NCBI RefSeq assembly: GCF_026625985.1
Contig: NZ_CP113116.1
Span: 1,116,001 to 1,180,000, forward strand
DNA from: Mycobacterium sp. Aquia_213
GTDB taxonomy: Bacteria; Actinomycetota; Actinomycetes; Mycobacteriales; Mycobacteriaceae
Length of the DNA: 64,000 bases
Reading direction: 5' to 3'
Below, one piece after another: positions 1 through 10,372 of the stretch. Numbering within the stretch: position 1 is the first letter of the stretch; the number at the start of each line of letters is the position of its first letter. Made by a program: the position numbers and the translations under genes. The notes under the pieces were generated by a model that worked only from the letters and a program-made list of their open reading frames with translations, was not told where the DNA came from and did no database searches.

Positions 1-3
1 GGC

Positions 4-2898
4 GTGCGCGGGGGGGAAGGCATCGACACGCGAGATGAACTCGCCCATGCCCACCGCGTCGACGTGTTGGCACCCGCGTTGTCGGAGATTGCCCGGGCCG
101 CGACCACCGAGCTGCAAGCGGCACTGCTGGAGGCAGACCCTGCCGCGCCTGTTGGCCACCCTGCCGCGGGTGGCTGGTTGATCCCCCGGCTCCTCCGCGA
201 ATCCGCCGACAAAATTCGTAACTCAACCGGGTTCGGGAATCTCACCGAATTGGTCACCGCCCGAATTGAACTCGCATTGCACGGCGACACCACCGGCACA
301 GCGGGGAAGCTACTGAGTCTGATCGCGGCGGCCGGGGTTGGGCCGGTGCTGCCGATCCGGCTACTGGCGGCCGCCCTCGGCGACCCTGGCACACCGGCGC
401 GTCTCGGGCTCGTCCGCGACGATGTCGTGACGAGGTTCGGGGCGTTGATTAGCCGCGGTCAGCCCGGAATAGATCAAGAAACCCTCGGCATTGCCCATCT
501 CGCTCTGCTCGAACCTATCGTCGACTACTTGAACAGTCATCAGCACGGCATTGCCGAGGCCCACCGAGAGCTCATCGAGGCGTACCAGCGCTGCTCGCAG
601 ACCGCTGGGCGGTCAGACGCGGAGGAGGCCAGAGACGATGTGGATGCTTACTGGAGAGCCGCTGCGCCGCGTCACTATCTCGGTAGTGCAGACTCCAGTG
701 GGGCCATTGCGTTTCTGAGGTCCCTCAATACCCCGCGGGCGGCCGACAACCGCGACCGATGGGCCGGCTGGCTACCCGCCCTCACCTCGGCCGTCGGTGC
801 CGATAACCCGGACACTCTGATCACCCGCCAAAATCTCGCTCGCTGGCGGGGGGAAGCTGGGGATGTGGCCGGCGCGGTTGCTGACTACCAGATGCTACTG
901 GCCGACGAGGTGAGGGTGCTGGACGGGGATGACCACGCCCTGCTGATTACCCGCGGATCTCTGGCGTTCTGGCGTGGGGAGGCTGGCGATGTGGCTGGCG
1001 CGGTCGCCGAGTACCGGATGTTATTGGCCGACCACCTGCGTGTACTGGGCCACGATCACCCGGACACCTTGCGCGCCCGGCTCAATCTGGCGGCTTGGCG
1101 GGGTGAGGCGGGGGATGCGGCTGGTGCGCTCGCCGAGTTGGAGCTGTTGCTGCCTGACGTGTTGCGGGTGCTGGGTGTCGATCACCCCGACACGCTGATC
1201 ACCAGGCTCAATCTGGCGGCATGGCGGGGTGAGGCGGGGGATGCGGCCGGTGCGCTCGCCGAGTTGGAGCTGTTGCTGCCTGACGTGTTGCGGGTGCTGG
1301 GTGTCGATCACCCCGACACGCTGATCACCCGCCGCAATCTGGGGCGCTGGAGGGGGGATTCGGGGGATGCGGCCGGTGCGCTGGCGGAGTTTGAGGCGTT
1401 GCTGCCCGACGTGTTGCGGGTGCTGGGTGCCGATCACCCCGACACCCTGAGAACGCGCCGCAATCTAGCGCGCTGGCGGGGTGAGGCGGGGGATGCGGCT
1501 GGTGCGCTGGCGGAGTTGGAGACGTTGCTGCCCGACGCGTTGCGGGTGCTGGTTGGTGACCACCCCGAAACCCTGAGGGTCCACCGATATATTGGGTTCT
1601 GGCGGGGTGAGGCGGGGGATGCGGCTGGTGCGCTGGCGGAGTTGGAGGCGTTGCTGCCTGACGCGTTGCGGGTGCTGGGTGCCGATCACCCCGAAACCCT
1701 GAGGGTCCACCGATATATTGGGTTCTGGCGGGGTGAGGCGGGGGATGCGGCTGGTGCGCTGGCGGAGTTGGAGGCGTTGCTGCCTGATGTGTTGCGGGTG
1801 CTGGGTGCCGATCACCCCGACACGCTGATCACCCGCCGCAATCTGGCGCTCTGGCGCGGCGAGGCGGGGGATGCGGCTGGTGCGCTGGCTGACTTGGAGG
1901 CGTTGCTGCCTGATGTGTTGCGGGTGCTGGGTGCCGATCACCCCGACACCCTGAGAACGCGCCGCAATCTGGCGCTCTGGCGCGGCCAGTCCGGGGATGC
2001 GGCCGGTGCGCTGGCCGAGTTTCAGGGGTTGCTGCCTGACGTGTTGCGGGTGCTGGGTGTTGATCACCCCGAAGCCTTGATCACCCGCCGCAATCTAGGG
2101 CGCTGGAGGGGGGATTCGGGGGATGCGGCCGGTGCGCTGGCGGAGTTTGAGGCGTTGCTGCCTGACGAGTTGCGGGTGCTGGGTGTTGATCACCCCGAAG
2201 CCTTGATCACCCGCCGCAATCTGGCGCGCTGGAGGGGGGATTCGGGGGATGCGGCCGGTGCGCTGGCGGAGTTTGAGGCGTTGCTGCCTGACGAGTTGCG
2301 GGTGCTGGGTGTTGATCACCCCGAAGCCCTGATCACCCGCCGCAATCTGGCGCGCTGGCGCGGCGAGGCGGCGGATGCGGCCGGTGCGCTGGCTGACTTG
2401 GAGGCGTTGCTGCCTGACGTGTTGCGGGTGTTGGGTGTTGATCACCCCGAAACCCTGAGAATCCGGCGTTATCTGGGGTTCTGGCGGGGAGATTCGGGGG
2501 ATGCGGCTGGTGCGCTGGCTGACTTGGAGGCGTTGCTGCCTGACGTGTTGCGGGTGTTGGGTGTTGATCACCCCGAAACCCTGAGAATCCGGCGTTATCT
2601 GGGGTTTTGCCGGGGAGATTCGGGGGATGCGGCTGGTGCGCTGGCAGAGTTGGAGACGTTATTGCCTGACGTGTTGCGGGTGCTAGGGGCCGATCACCCC
2701 GACACCCTGGTCTCCCGCCGCAACCTTGCGCTCTGGCGCGGCCAGTCCGGGGATGCGGCCGGTGCAGTGGCCGAGTTTCAGGCGTTGCTGCCTGACGTGT
2801 TGCGGGTGCTGGGTGCCGATCACCCCGACACCCTCAAAACCCGCAATCTGGCGCGCCGGAGCCGTGGCGAGTGCGGGGATGCGGCCGTCGACGGGTAG
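4..2898 (+). CDS. TPR-repeat protein, probably the C-terminal part of a STAND-type NTPase (5' end outside the window)
   Basis: The frame is open from the first bases of the window; the GTG at 4 is only the first possible start, so the gene probably begins upstream. Residues 1-275 are alpha-helical, non-repetitive sequence of the kind that follows an ATPase core in STAND/NACHT proteins, but no Walker motif is visible here. From residue 277 come 16 tandem copies of a 42-residue unit (consensus NLARWRGEAGDAAGALAELE, then a leucine-rich helix ending LRVLGADHPDTL), typical of kinesin-light-chain-like TPRs. A 17th unit is degenerate and the protein ends shortly after. Such repeats usually bind protein or ligand. 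The STAND assignment and any defence or signalling role are inference. Confidence 0.7.
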   Translation: MRGGEGIDTRDELAHAHRVDVLAPALSEIARAATTELQAALLEADPAAPVGHPAAGGWLIPRLLRESADKIRNSTGFGNLTELVTARIELALHGDTTGTAGKLLSLIAAAGVGPVLPIRLLAAALGDPGTPARLGLVRDDVVTRFGALISRGQPGIDQETLGIAHLALLEPIVDYLNSHQHGIAEAHRELIEAYQRCSQTAGRSDAEEARDDVDAYWRAAAPRHYLGSADSSGAIAFLRSLNTPRAADNRDRWAGWLPALTSAVGADNPDTLITRQNLARWRGEAGDVAGAVADYQMLLADEVRVLDGDDHALLITRGSLAFWRGEAGDVAGAVAEYRMLLADHLRVLGHDHPDTLRARLNLAAWRGEAGDAAGALAELELLLPDVLRVLGVDHPDTLITRLNLAAWRGEAGDAAGALAELELLLPDVLRVLGVDHPDTLITRRNLGRWRGDSGDAAGALAEFEALLPDVLRVLGADHPDTLRTRRNLARWRGEAGDAAGALAELETLLPDALRVLVGDHPETLRVHRYIGFWRGEAGDAAGALAELEALLPDALRVLGADHPETLRVHRYIGFWRGEAGDAAGALAELEALLPDVLRVLGADHPDTLITRRNLALWRGEAGDAAGALADLEALLPDVLRVLGADHPDTLRTRRNLALWRGQSGDAAGALAEFQGLLPDVLRVLGVDHPEALITRRNLGRWRGDSGDAAGALAEFEALLPDELRVLGVDHPEALITRRNLARWRGDSGDAAGALAEFEALLPDELRVLGVDHPEALITRRNLARWRGEAADAAGALADLEALLPDVLRVLGVDHPETLRIRRYLGFWRGDSGDAAGALADLEALLPDVLRVLGVDHPETLRIRRYLGFCRGDSGDAAGALAELETLLPDVLRVLGADHPDTLVSRRNLALWRGQSGDAAGAVAEFQALLPDVLRVLGADHPDTLKTRNLARRSRGECGDAAVDG
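832..2844 (+). repeat. Tandem array of sixteen 126-bp coding repeats
   Basis: Sixteen consecutive units, fifteen of 126 bp and the last 123 bp, encode the TPR-like repeats. DNA identity between neighbours is very high (units 6/7, 11/12 and 13/14 are almost identical), which suggests recent duplication or gene conversion. Units fall into subtypes by their first residues (NLA, NLG, YIG or YLG) and by the EA or DS pair after WRG. Confidence 0.93.
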
Positions 2899-3020
2899 CA
2901 AACCAACAATGTCGAAACTGCTGACCGTGGAACAACCGTCGGTGGAGTAAAACGTCATGCCGAACACCCGTTGTGCATCCCTCGACGTGGGCAATTCGGT
3001 AAGTTATAGACGCGCCCGAA

Positions 3021-3044
3021 AGGGTTCGATTCCCCTTAGCTCCA
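3021..3044 (+). other. tRNA/tmRNA 3'-end-like fragment (possible attachment-site scar)
   Basis: The sequence has a T-arm-like core GGGTTCGATTCCCC followed by an acceptor-like TTAGCTCCA and then CAA, as at the 3' end of an alanine-type tRNA or a tmRNA. No matching 5' half (acceptor, D-arm, anticodon arm) is recognisable upstream, so it is not a complete tRNA. Fragments of this kind are left where integrative elements recombine into tRNA 3' ends. It lies between the repeat-rich accessory gene and ordinary metabolic genes, which fits an element boundary. Identity of the parent tRNA is uncertain. Confidence 0.45.
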
Positions 3045-3059
3045 CAACGTTTGAACTGG

Positions 3060-4154
3060 TCAGACGACCTTGTTGCCGAACCCGACGTGGCTGCGAATCA
3101 GGGGGAGAGTTGCCGCGGTGGCGAAGCCTGCGGGGGCTGCGCAGATCGCCGGTACGGCATTGAGCACCTGCATGCCGGTCGCCACACTCGCCGAGCGGAC
3201 GTGCTCTTCCATGCTCGCGGCGCGGGTGAAACTCGCGAGGCAAAAGAAATGTGTCCGCATCGATGGGTCGCCCTCGATCGTCAGCGTCCAACCGTCCTGG
3301 GGCTTGGGCCAATGGCTCGGGTACTCGCCGCCGACGGTCCACAGCGTCTCGATCTCGACGAGCACCTCGCCGTCGCGCCGACCTGACCAATTCCACCGTT
3401 GCCCCGCAGTGGTTCCCGCACGCAGCACATGGTCGAAGATCTGATGATCCTCTCGCGCGGGGACCGCCTCGACGGTCGCGGTGACCTCATCGATGTCGGC
3501 GTTCAGTGCGTCCGCGAGAAACCAGACCTGTTCGGTGAAGATCCCACTGTTGAAGGCCAGGAACTCGCTGGCCGTTGTGTTGATCTCCTCGACCGGTTGC
3601 CCAAAGCGCATGTTGTCGAACGTGATCGACGTGCTTTCGTAGACCGACCAGTCGGCGCGTTCCTGCAGCGTGACCTTGTCGATGGTGCGGCACATGCCCG
3701 AGAGGGCGAGCGGCAGGGTGCCGGAGAGGTTCCCGGGGTTCAACCCGTTGCCGTGAACCGTGGTGCCGCCGGCCCGACAAGCCTCGAGCACCCGGTCGCG
3801 GTCGGCCGGTGCGATACGGCGCGGATGGAACAGGAACGCGGTCGTCGCAACGTTTTTCCCGCTGGTGAGCAGGGTGCATACCTCGTCGAGGTTGGTGTTG
3901 CGCGGGGTGTAGAGCACACAGTCCGCATCGAGTTCCACGATCTTGTCGGCATCGGTGGTCGAGATGACGCCGATCGGGTCGCGACCCACCAGGGTGCCGA
4001 CATCAACGCCGTTCTTTGAGTCGGAATACACTCGGGCGCCGACGATCTCGATGTCGGGCCGGTGGTCGATGATGGCCGTGACCATCTCGGTACCTACCGT
4101 TCCGATGCCCCACGCGACGACGCGGAGCCGCGGTATATCGCCATCTTTGGTCAC
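3060..4154 (-). CDS. Dihydrodipicolinate-reductase-like NAD(P)-dependent oxidoreductase
   Basis: A 364-residue protein with an N-terminal Rossmann motif (VVAWGIGTVGTEM) and the overall length of the amine-dehydrogenase/DapB-like oxidoreductases that are numerous in mycobacteria. The substrate cannot be told from sequence. I chose the GTG at 4154 because AGGAGGAG lies directly before it; an ATG at 4175 in the same frame has no ribosome-binding site. It follows the benzoate-CoA ligase gene on the same strand after about 158 bp, so it may or may not be part of the box operon. Confidence 0.75.
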   Translation of the reverse strand: MTKDGDIPRLRVVAWGIGTVGTEMVTAIIDHRPDIEIVGARVYSDSKNGVDVGTLVGRDPIGVISTTDADKIVELDADCVLYTPRNTNLDEVCTLLTSGKNVATTAFLFHPRRIAPADRDRVLEACRAGGTTVHGNGLNPGNLSGTLPLALSGMCRTIDKVTLQERADWSVYESTSITFDNMRFGQPVEEINTTASEFLAFNSGIFTEQVWFLADALNADIDEVTATVEAVPAREDHQIFDHVLRAGTTAGQRWNWSGRRDGEVLVEIETLWTVGGEYPSHWPKPQDGWTLTIEGDPSMRTHFFCLASFTRAASMEEHVRSASVATGMQVLNAVPAICAAPAGFATAATLPLIRSHVGFGNKVV

Positions 4155-4312
4155 GGCTCCTCCTGACACAGACATCTGGGGTGGCCTTCATTGTGGCCCA
4201 CTGCTGCGTGACCGAAACAGCCAGTGGCCGACGAAACAGTGGGATGCCGAAGGCGAAGGCAAGAGTCACCGACGGGCGGCGAGGAAACCTGTTATTTCCC
4301 TGGGCAACTCAT

Positions 4313-5921
4313 TCATGGCTGGGTGGTAGGCGGTCTCGTGAGCACGTCGGCGACTTGCGCGCGCAACAGATCGCGCCGAAGTTTGGCGGTCGCAGTCTTG
4401 GGCAGCTCGGCCATCATCACGAAGGCGCGAGGTCGTTTGAAGGCGGCCAGCCCGTCGCGGCACCAGGCGACAAGGGATTCGGCGTCGGCGTTGCGCCCGG
4501 GCCGCGCCACGATGCACGCGACGGGCTTTTCCAAACCGGATTCGTCGGCGGCAGCGACGACGGCCGCCTCGACGACATCGGGATGCTGCAGCAACCGCTC
4601 CTCGACTTCTGCCGGCGACACCCAGATGCCGCCGGCTTTGAGCATGTCGCTGGAGCGGCCGAGCCAGCTGTACGTGCCGTCGGCGTTGCGCACGACGGCA
4701 TCGCCGGTGCGCAGCCAACCAGCCTGAAACACCTGCCGGGTGGCATCGGCGCGGTTCCAGTAACCCGAGGCGATTGACCCGCCCCTGACATGCAGCATCC
4801 CGCGCGCCCCCACCGCGTCGACGACGGCTCCGGAGTCGTCACGCAGCTGCACTTCATAGCCGGGCACCGGAACCCCGGCCGATCCGGGCCGCGCCTGGCC
4901 CGGGCGGTTCGAGAGGAAGATGTGCAGCGCCTCGGTCGAGCCGACGCCGTCCAGCACCTCGACTCCGAACCGGTCCCGAAACCGCTCGAACAGCACCGGG
5001 GTGAGCGCTTCGCCCGCCGAAACACCCTGTCGCACCGACCCAAACGTGTCCTCGGGTAAATCACTGGCCAGCAGCGACGAGTAGAACGTGGGAACCGCGA
5101 AAAACAGCGTCGGGCGCTCGGCTCGTATTCGGTGCGCGATAACAGCCGGGGTCGGACGAGCCCGCTCCAAGACCGTGGTGGCCCCGACCGATAGCGGCAA
5201 GAAACACGAATTGCCGAGACCGTAGGCGAAAAACAGCTTGGCGACCGACAGGCACCGGTCTTCTGGCACGACGCCCAGCACCCGGGCGCCGTAGCTTTCG
5301 GCGACACTGCGGATACTGCCGTGCCGGTGAATGGCGGCTTTGGGCGCGCCGGTGGTGCCCGACGTATAGAGCCACAGCGCGGGCGTCTCGTCGCGCGTGT
5401 CGCACGTCGCGGCGACCGGATCGGCCGACGTGAGAGAGTCCCAGCGGTGCACGGCGACGTGGGGGAGCCCGTCGATTTCGGGCTGACCGTCGAAGACCAC
5501 GTCGGTGACAGCACGGGCCGTGGTGGTGGCCGCCACAATCGCGGCGGCGAACTCCGTTGAACCGCAGACTATTCGAGCGCCCGAATCGGCGACTAGCTTG
5601 CCCAGCTCCGGTCCGGACAGCATGGTGGAAACCGGGACAGCGACGGCGCCCAGATACATCGCTGCCAGGATGCCGGTCAGCAGTTCGACGTCGTCGGCCA
5701 TGCACAGCATGACCCGGTCTTCGCGGCGCACGCCCAGATTCTGCAGCCCACCGGCGACGCGATGTAGCTCCTCGGCCAGGTCCTGGTAGCTCAGCGTGCG
5801 GGTCGAACTGACGACCGCGGTGCGCTCGCCGCGACCTTCGCGCAGGTGCCGATCGACGAGATAATCCGCGGCATTGAAGCGCGAACGGTCGGGGGCGATA
5901 GCAGTGCCCGCAGCCGAATGT

Positions 5922-5938
<17 letters not shown>
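4313..5938 (-). CDS. Benzoate-CoA ligase family protein (ANL superfamily)
   Basis: A 541-residue acyl-CoA synthetase that should activate benzoate or a substituted benzoate to the CoA thioester with ATP. It shows the P-loop LYTSGTTGAPK near residue 195, the hinge region GRSSDMLKAGG near 420 and the C-terminal lysine loop LPKTATAKLRRD near 520. The ATG at 5938 overlaps the end of boxB by 17 bp, which implies one transcript and gives the usual length for the family; the frame is open further upstream but only inside boxB. With boxB and boxC it supplies the first step of aerobic benzoyl-CoA degradation. The exact ring substrate is inferred from context. Confidence 0.85.
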
Positions 5939-7343
<1,405 letters not shown>

Positions 7344-7347
7344 GACG

Positions 7348-9081
7348 TTATACCCGCTTCGTGTCGAAGTTGGCCGATTTGCCGGTGCCGTATCGGCGTA
7401 GCGCCCCTTCGGGCCCGGAAGCATTGGGCCGCAGAAAGATCCAGTTCTGCCAGGCCGATAGCCGGCCGAAGATCTTGGTCTCGACTGTTTCCGGGCCGAC
7501 GAAGCGGTGATTGGCCTCCATGCCGGTGCAGGCGTCCGGTGACAGCGCCGCGCGCCCCTCCACGACGAGTCGGATTTCATCCTGCCAGTCGATGTCGTCG
7601 GGGGCGGCGGTGACCAGCCCCAGATCGGCGGCGCGGCGCGCGGTCAGTTCGACATCCATTGCTGTGTCGCACAACAGGTTTAAGTGGTCGCCGTGGCCGT
7701 AGAAGCGCGATTCCAGGCGTCCCAGGCCGTTGCCCATCGGAAAGACCCCGAAGTTGGCGGCCGTTAGCCGGATGCTTGCGCGCGCCTCGCTGTCCTCGTT
7801 GTCGAGCGGTGGGCCGTCGAGGATGTACTGGCGGTCGCAGGCCAGGGCCAGCTCGGCCAGCATCCCGGTGTAAGCGCTGCCCGGTTCGATCAGGGCGATG
7901 AGGCTGCGGCTGGTCACGTCGAGGCGCTTGAGCACCCGCTTGTAGTACTGCACGATTTCGTTGGCGAGCCAATGGTTTCCGGCATTGTGTAGGAGCAGAC
8001 GTTCGTAGCCGTCGACCGTGGCCATATCGCCCCGGGTCTGCAACAGCCAGATGCCGATGTTGGTTTCGTTGGTCCGCAGCCGCAGGATGAGATCGTCGAG
8101 CTGACGGGTCAGCGCCAGGGGCCAGAACGCGGCTCCCTGCGCGGCGGCTTCGTCGAAGTCGGCGGGCGCGGGCTGCGTCGGGCCATGGAGCGTGATGGTG
8201 GCTGTGGAATTCGTCCGATCAATCGCGACGGTGACGTAGTCGTAAATGATCCTGTCGGAATTGATCTCGCGTTTCAGCGCGACGAGTTCGATGCCCCGGG
8301 CATCTGACGGGCGGGCTGAGCGCGCGGCGAGTTCGGTGGCGCGGCGGCGGACCGCATCATCGAATTGGCGCGGCGTCGCGAGCTCGTCGACCAGCCCCCA
8401 CTGCGCGGCCGTCTTGCCACGCACGCCGTCGGAGCGGGTGGCGAACACGTCTGCGAGATCCTTGCGCACCCGGCGCTTGTCGACGACGCGGATGAGTCCC
8501 CCGGTGCCGGGCAGCACACCCAGCAGCGGCACTTCCGGTAGCGACACCGCCGACGAGTTGTCGTCCACCAGCAGGATGTGGTCACAGGCGAGGGCAAGTT
8601 CGTAGCCGCCGCCCGCGCAGGAACCGTTGACCGCGGCCAGGTATGTCTGCCCCGAGTTCTCGGTGGCGTCCTCGATGCCGTTGCGCGTTTCGTTGGTGAA
8701 CTTGCAGAAGTTCACTTTCCATTCGTGGGTCGAGGCCGCGAGCATCTGGATGTTGGCGCCCGCGCAGAACACCTTCTCTTTGCCGCTGGTCAGGATTACC
8801 GTCTTGACCTCTGGGTGCTCGAATCGCAGTCGCTGCGTTGCGTCGTAGAGCTCGATGTCGACACCGAGGTCATACGAGTTGAGCTTCAGCTCGTAGCCGG
8901 GCATCAACCCGCCGTCCTCGGCTACGTCCAGCACCAGCCACGCCACCTCGCCGTCGAGGTGCAGGGTCCAATGCCGGTATCGGCCGGGCTCGGTGTCGAA
9001 CGAGACGACGGCCGCCGAGGGCGCGTCGACGTCCGTCGCGGAGACGCGGGCGTGGTGTCCGACATCGATGTCGACCGCCAT
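7348..9081 (-). CDS. boxC: 2,3-epoxybenzoyl-CoA dihydrolase BoxC
   Basis: A 577-residue protein made of two crotonase-fold halves, as in BoxC, which opens the 2,3-epoxide of benzoyl-CoA hydrolytically to 3,4-dehydroadipyl-CoA semialdehyde and formate. The N-terminal half has the oxyanion-hole segment VFCAGANIQML and the glycine-rich GSCAGGGYELALACDH. The start at 9081 (MAVDIDVG) has AGGAGG 5 bp upstream; an ATG at 9108 lacks such a signal. It is the first gene of the operon and is followed at 4 bp by boxB. BoxD (the semialdehyde dehydrogenase) is not seen nearby. Confidence 0.92.
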   Translation of the reverse strand: MAVDIDVGHHARVSATDVDAPSAAVVSFDTEPGRYRHWTLHLDGEVAWLVLDVAEDGGLMPGYELKLNSYDLGVDIELYDATQRLRFEHPEVKTVILTSGKEKVFCAGANIQMLAASTHEWKVNFCKFTNETRNGIEDATENSGQTYLAAVNGSCAGGGYELALACDHILLVDDNSSAVSLPEVPLLGVLPGTGGLIRVVDKRRVRKDLADVFATRSDGVRGKTAAQWGLVDELATPRQFDDAVRRRATELAARSARPSDARGIELVALKREINSDRIIYDYVTVAIDRTNSTATITLHGPTQPAPADFDEAAAQGAAFWPLALTRQLDDLILRLRTNETNIGIWLLQTRGDMATVDGYERLLLHNAGNHWLANEIVQYYKRVLKRLDVTSRSLIALIEPGSAYTGMLAELALACDRQYILDGPPLDNEDSEARASIRLTAANFGVFPMGNGLGRLESRFYGHGDHLNLLCDTAMDVELTARRAADLGLVTAAPDDIDWQDEIRLVVEGRAALSPDACTGMEANHRFVGPETVETKIFGRLSAWQNWIFLRPNASGPEGALRRYGTGKSANFDTKRV

Positions 9082-9108
9082 CGGTCCTCCTAAAGGTGGG
9101 AGCCGCAT

Positions 9109-9173
9109 GCAGTCTCAATATATGACAATAGTTATGCGTATCGCAAACATTATGTAGAAGAAGAGCAGCGAAC
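9109..9173. promoter_or_regulatory. AT-rich leader between the PaaX-type regulator and boxC, with a small inverted repeat
   Basis: This short AT-rich gap differs from the GC-rich surroundings and contains TGCG-TAT-CGCA at 9135-9145, a 4-bp-arm inverted repeat, beside ATATGACAATAGTTATG. It is the only place for a promoter or operator specific to the box genes. The repeat is short, so operator status is a guess. Confidence 0.35.
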
Positions 9174-10082
9174 CTACTCGGCCTCCGCGGCGAATTCGTG
9201 CCACCGGCGCTGGGCGCGGTCGTGCCAACGCTGGTGCTGATCCCGAAAAAGCCGGGCCGCCGGTGTCCCGCTCCACTGCGATGGCAGCAATTCACGGGGC
9301 AGCTGGGGATCAAGGAACGGAAATCGCCGCCACTCGTGCACGAGCCTAATCTGCGCGACGAACACGTCGTCGGGCGTCGTTGGTTTGAGCCCGCGGAACT
9401 CGGTGATGAATTCCTGGTAGCAGCAATCGATTTCGGCCAGATCCCACGCGGAATTGACCATGTCGCGTTCGCTGCCCAGTGCACCGTATTCGGCGACAAA
9501 GGACAATGCCTTGCTCGACAACTCCAGGTTGTCGAGGATGTCCTTGGCTTCCGCGGCGACGGCTGTCCTCGGCGAGATCCAGACGCCCGGTGACGGCGAG
9601 CCGAAGCCGGCCCAGCTCAGTTGCGCGCGCAGCTTGTGGCGTAGGACGCGCATCGATTCGGGTATCGAGACCAGCACCACGAACCAGTGGCCGTCCCAGG
9701 ACGGCTCGTCGGATCCGAAGGTATAGATGCGGTGGGCACCTTCCGCGAGGAGCCGCCGCCCGGCATCGGTGAGCAACCAGCGCGTCCGCCGGCCGACCCG
9801 CTCCGAAGACAGCCATCCCTCGGCTGCGGTGCGGGCCAGCGCCTGACGCGCCGAACCCTCTTCAATGCCCAACGTGGTCAGTGCGTGTACCAGGGTGGCG
9901 GTCCAGACGTGTTGGCCGGTCGGCTGCACGAATTCACCAAGGATCGTCATGAGCAGCGAGCGGGTGCTCGGGTCACCGACTTGATGGCGCCGACTCACGG
10001 AGGGAATCACCGCGGGGCGCTCGTCGGTTCCGCCACCGCGCCGCGACACTCCCGCCACGTCGTCCTCCCTAGGGCCAAGCAT
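9174..10082 (-). CDS. PaaX-family transcriptional regulator
   Basis: A 302-residue regulator with an N-terminal winged helix (RSLLMTILGEFV, then IEEGSARQALARTAAEGWL) and the PaaX-type C-terminal region. PaaX proteins repress aromatic-CoA pathways and are released by the CoA-thioester inducer. It sits 92 bp upstream of boxC on the same strand, so control of the box genes by benzoyl-CoA is a reasonable inference. GAGG lies at a good distance before the ATG at 10082; a GTG at 10046 is an alternative start. Confidence 0.82.
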   Translation of the reverse strand: MLGPREDDVAGVSRRGGGTDERPAVIPSVSRRHQVGDPSTRSLLMTILGEFVQPTGQHVWTATLVHALTTLGIEEGSARQALARTAAEGWLSSERVGRRTRWLLTDAGRRLLAEGAHRIYTFGSDEPSWDGHWFVVLVSIPESMRVLRHKLRAQLSWAGFGSPSPGVWISPRTAVAAEAKDILDNLELSSKALSFVAEYGALGSERDMVNSAWDLAEIDCCYQEFITEFRGLKPTTPDDVFVAQIRLVHEWRRFPFLDPQLPRELLPSQWSGTPAARLFRDQHQRWHDRAQRRWHEFAAEAE

Positions 10083-10167
10083 GCGAACCTCAAGCTTCTC
10101 ATTGTCGCGGCGACCACCGCCGATGTCGTAGTCGTGGCGGCGCGCCGGTGGGGCCTAGGATCCCTAT

Positions 10168-10368
10168 ATGAGTAGGGCTTTCGTCGTCACATTCGCGGTC
10201 GGGCTGCTCGTTGCGGCATTCGGACTGATCTGGGCACTGCAGGGATTCGGGGTGCTGGGTGGTAGCCCGATGAGCAACACCACAACCTGGTCGATCATCG
10301 GTCCGATCACGGTGGTGATCGGCATCGCGATCGCGGTATTCAGTTGGCGCAAACTCTCGTCGAAATAG
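10168..10368 (+). CDS. Small two-helix membrane protein
   Basis: A 66-residue protein with two hydrophobic stretches (about residues 5-27 and 42-60) separated by a short polar loop (GGSPMSNTTTW), ending WRKLSSK. It ends 4 bp before the convergent molybdopterin oxidoreductase gene. I do not recognise a named family; a short conserved mycobacterial membrane protein is likely. Both helices keep glycine and small residues, which suggests packing in the membrane. Confidence 0.6.
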   Translation: MSRAFVVTFAVGLLVAAFGLIWALQGFGVLGGSPMSNTTTWSIIGPITVVIGIAIAVFSWRKLSSK

Positions 10369-10372
10369 TCGT

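Noticed and set aside
1021..2571. Long antisense ORFs opposite the TPR repeats
   Set aside because: They mirror the repeat unit on the other strand (HPQHVRQQ-type repeats) and have no ribosome-binding sites; they are shadows of the repetitive gene.
832..2844. Possible CRISPR array because of regular spacing
   Set aside because: The whole 126-bp unit is repeated and translates as one open frame; there are no unique spacers.
3021..3044. A complete tRNA gene
   Set aside because: Only the T-arm and acceptor 3' strand are found; the upstream bases do not fold into the other arms.
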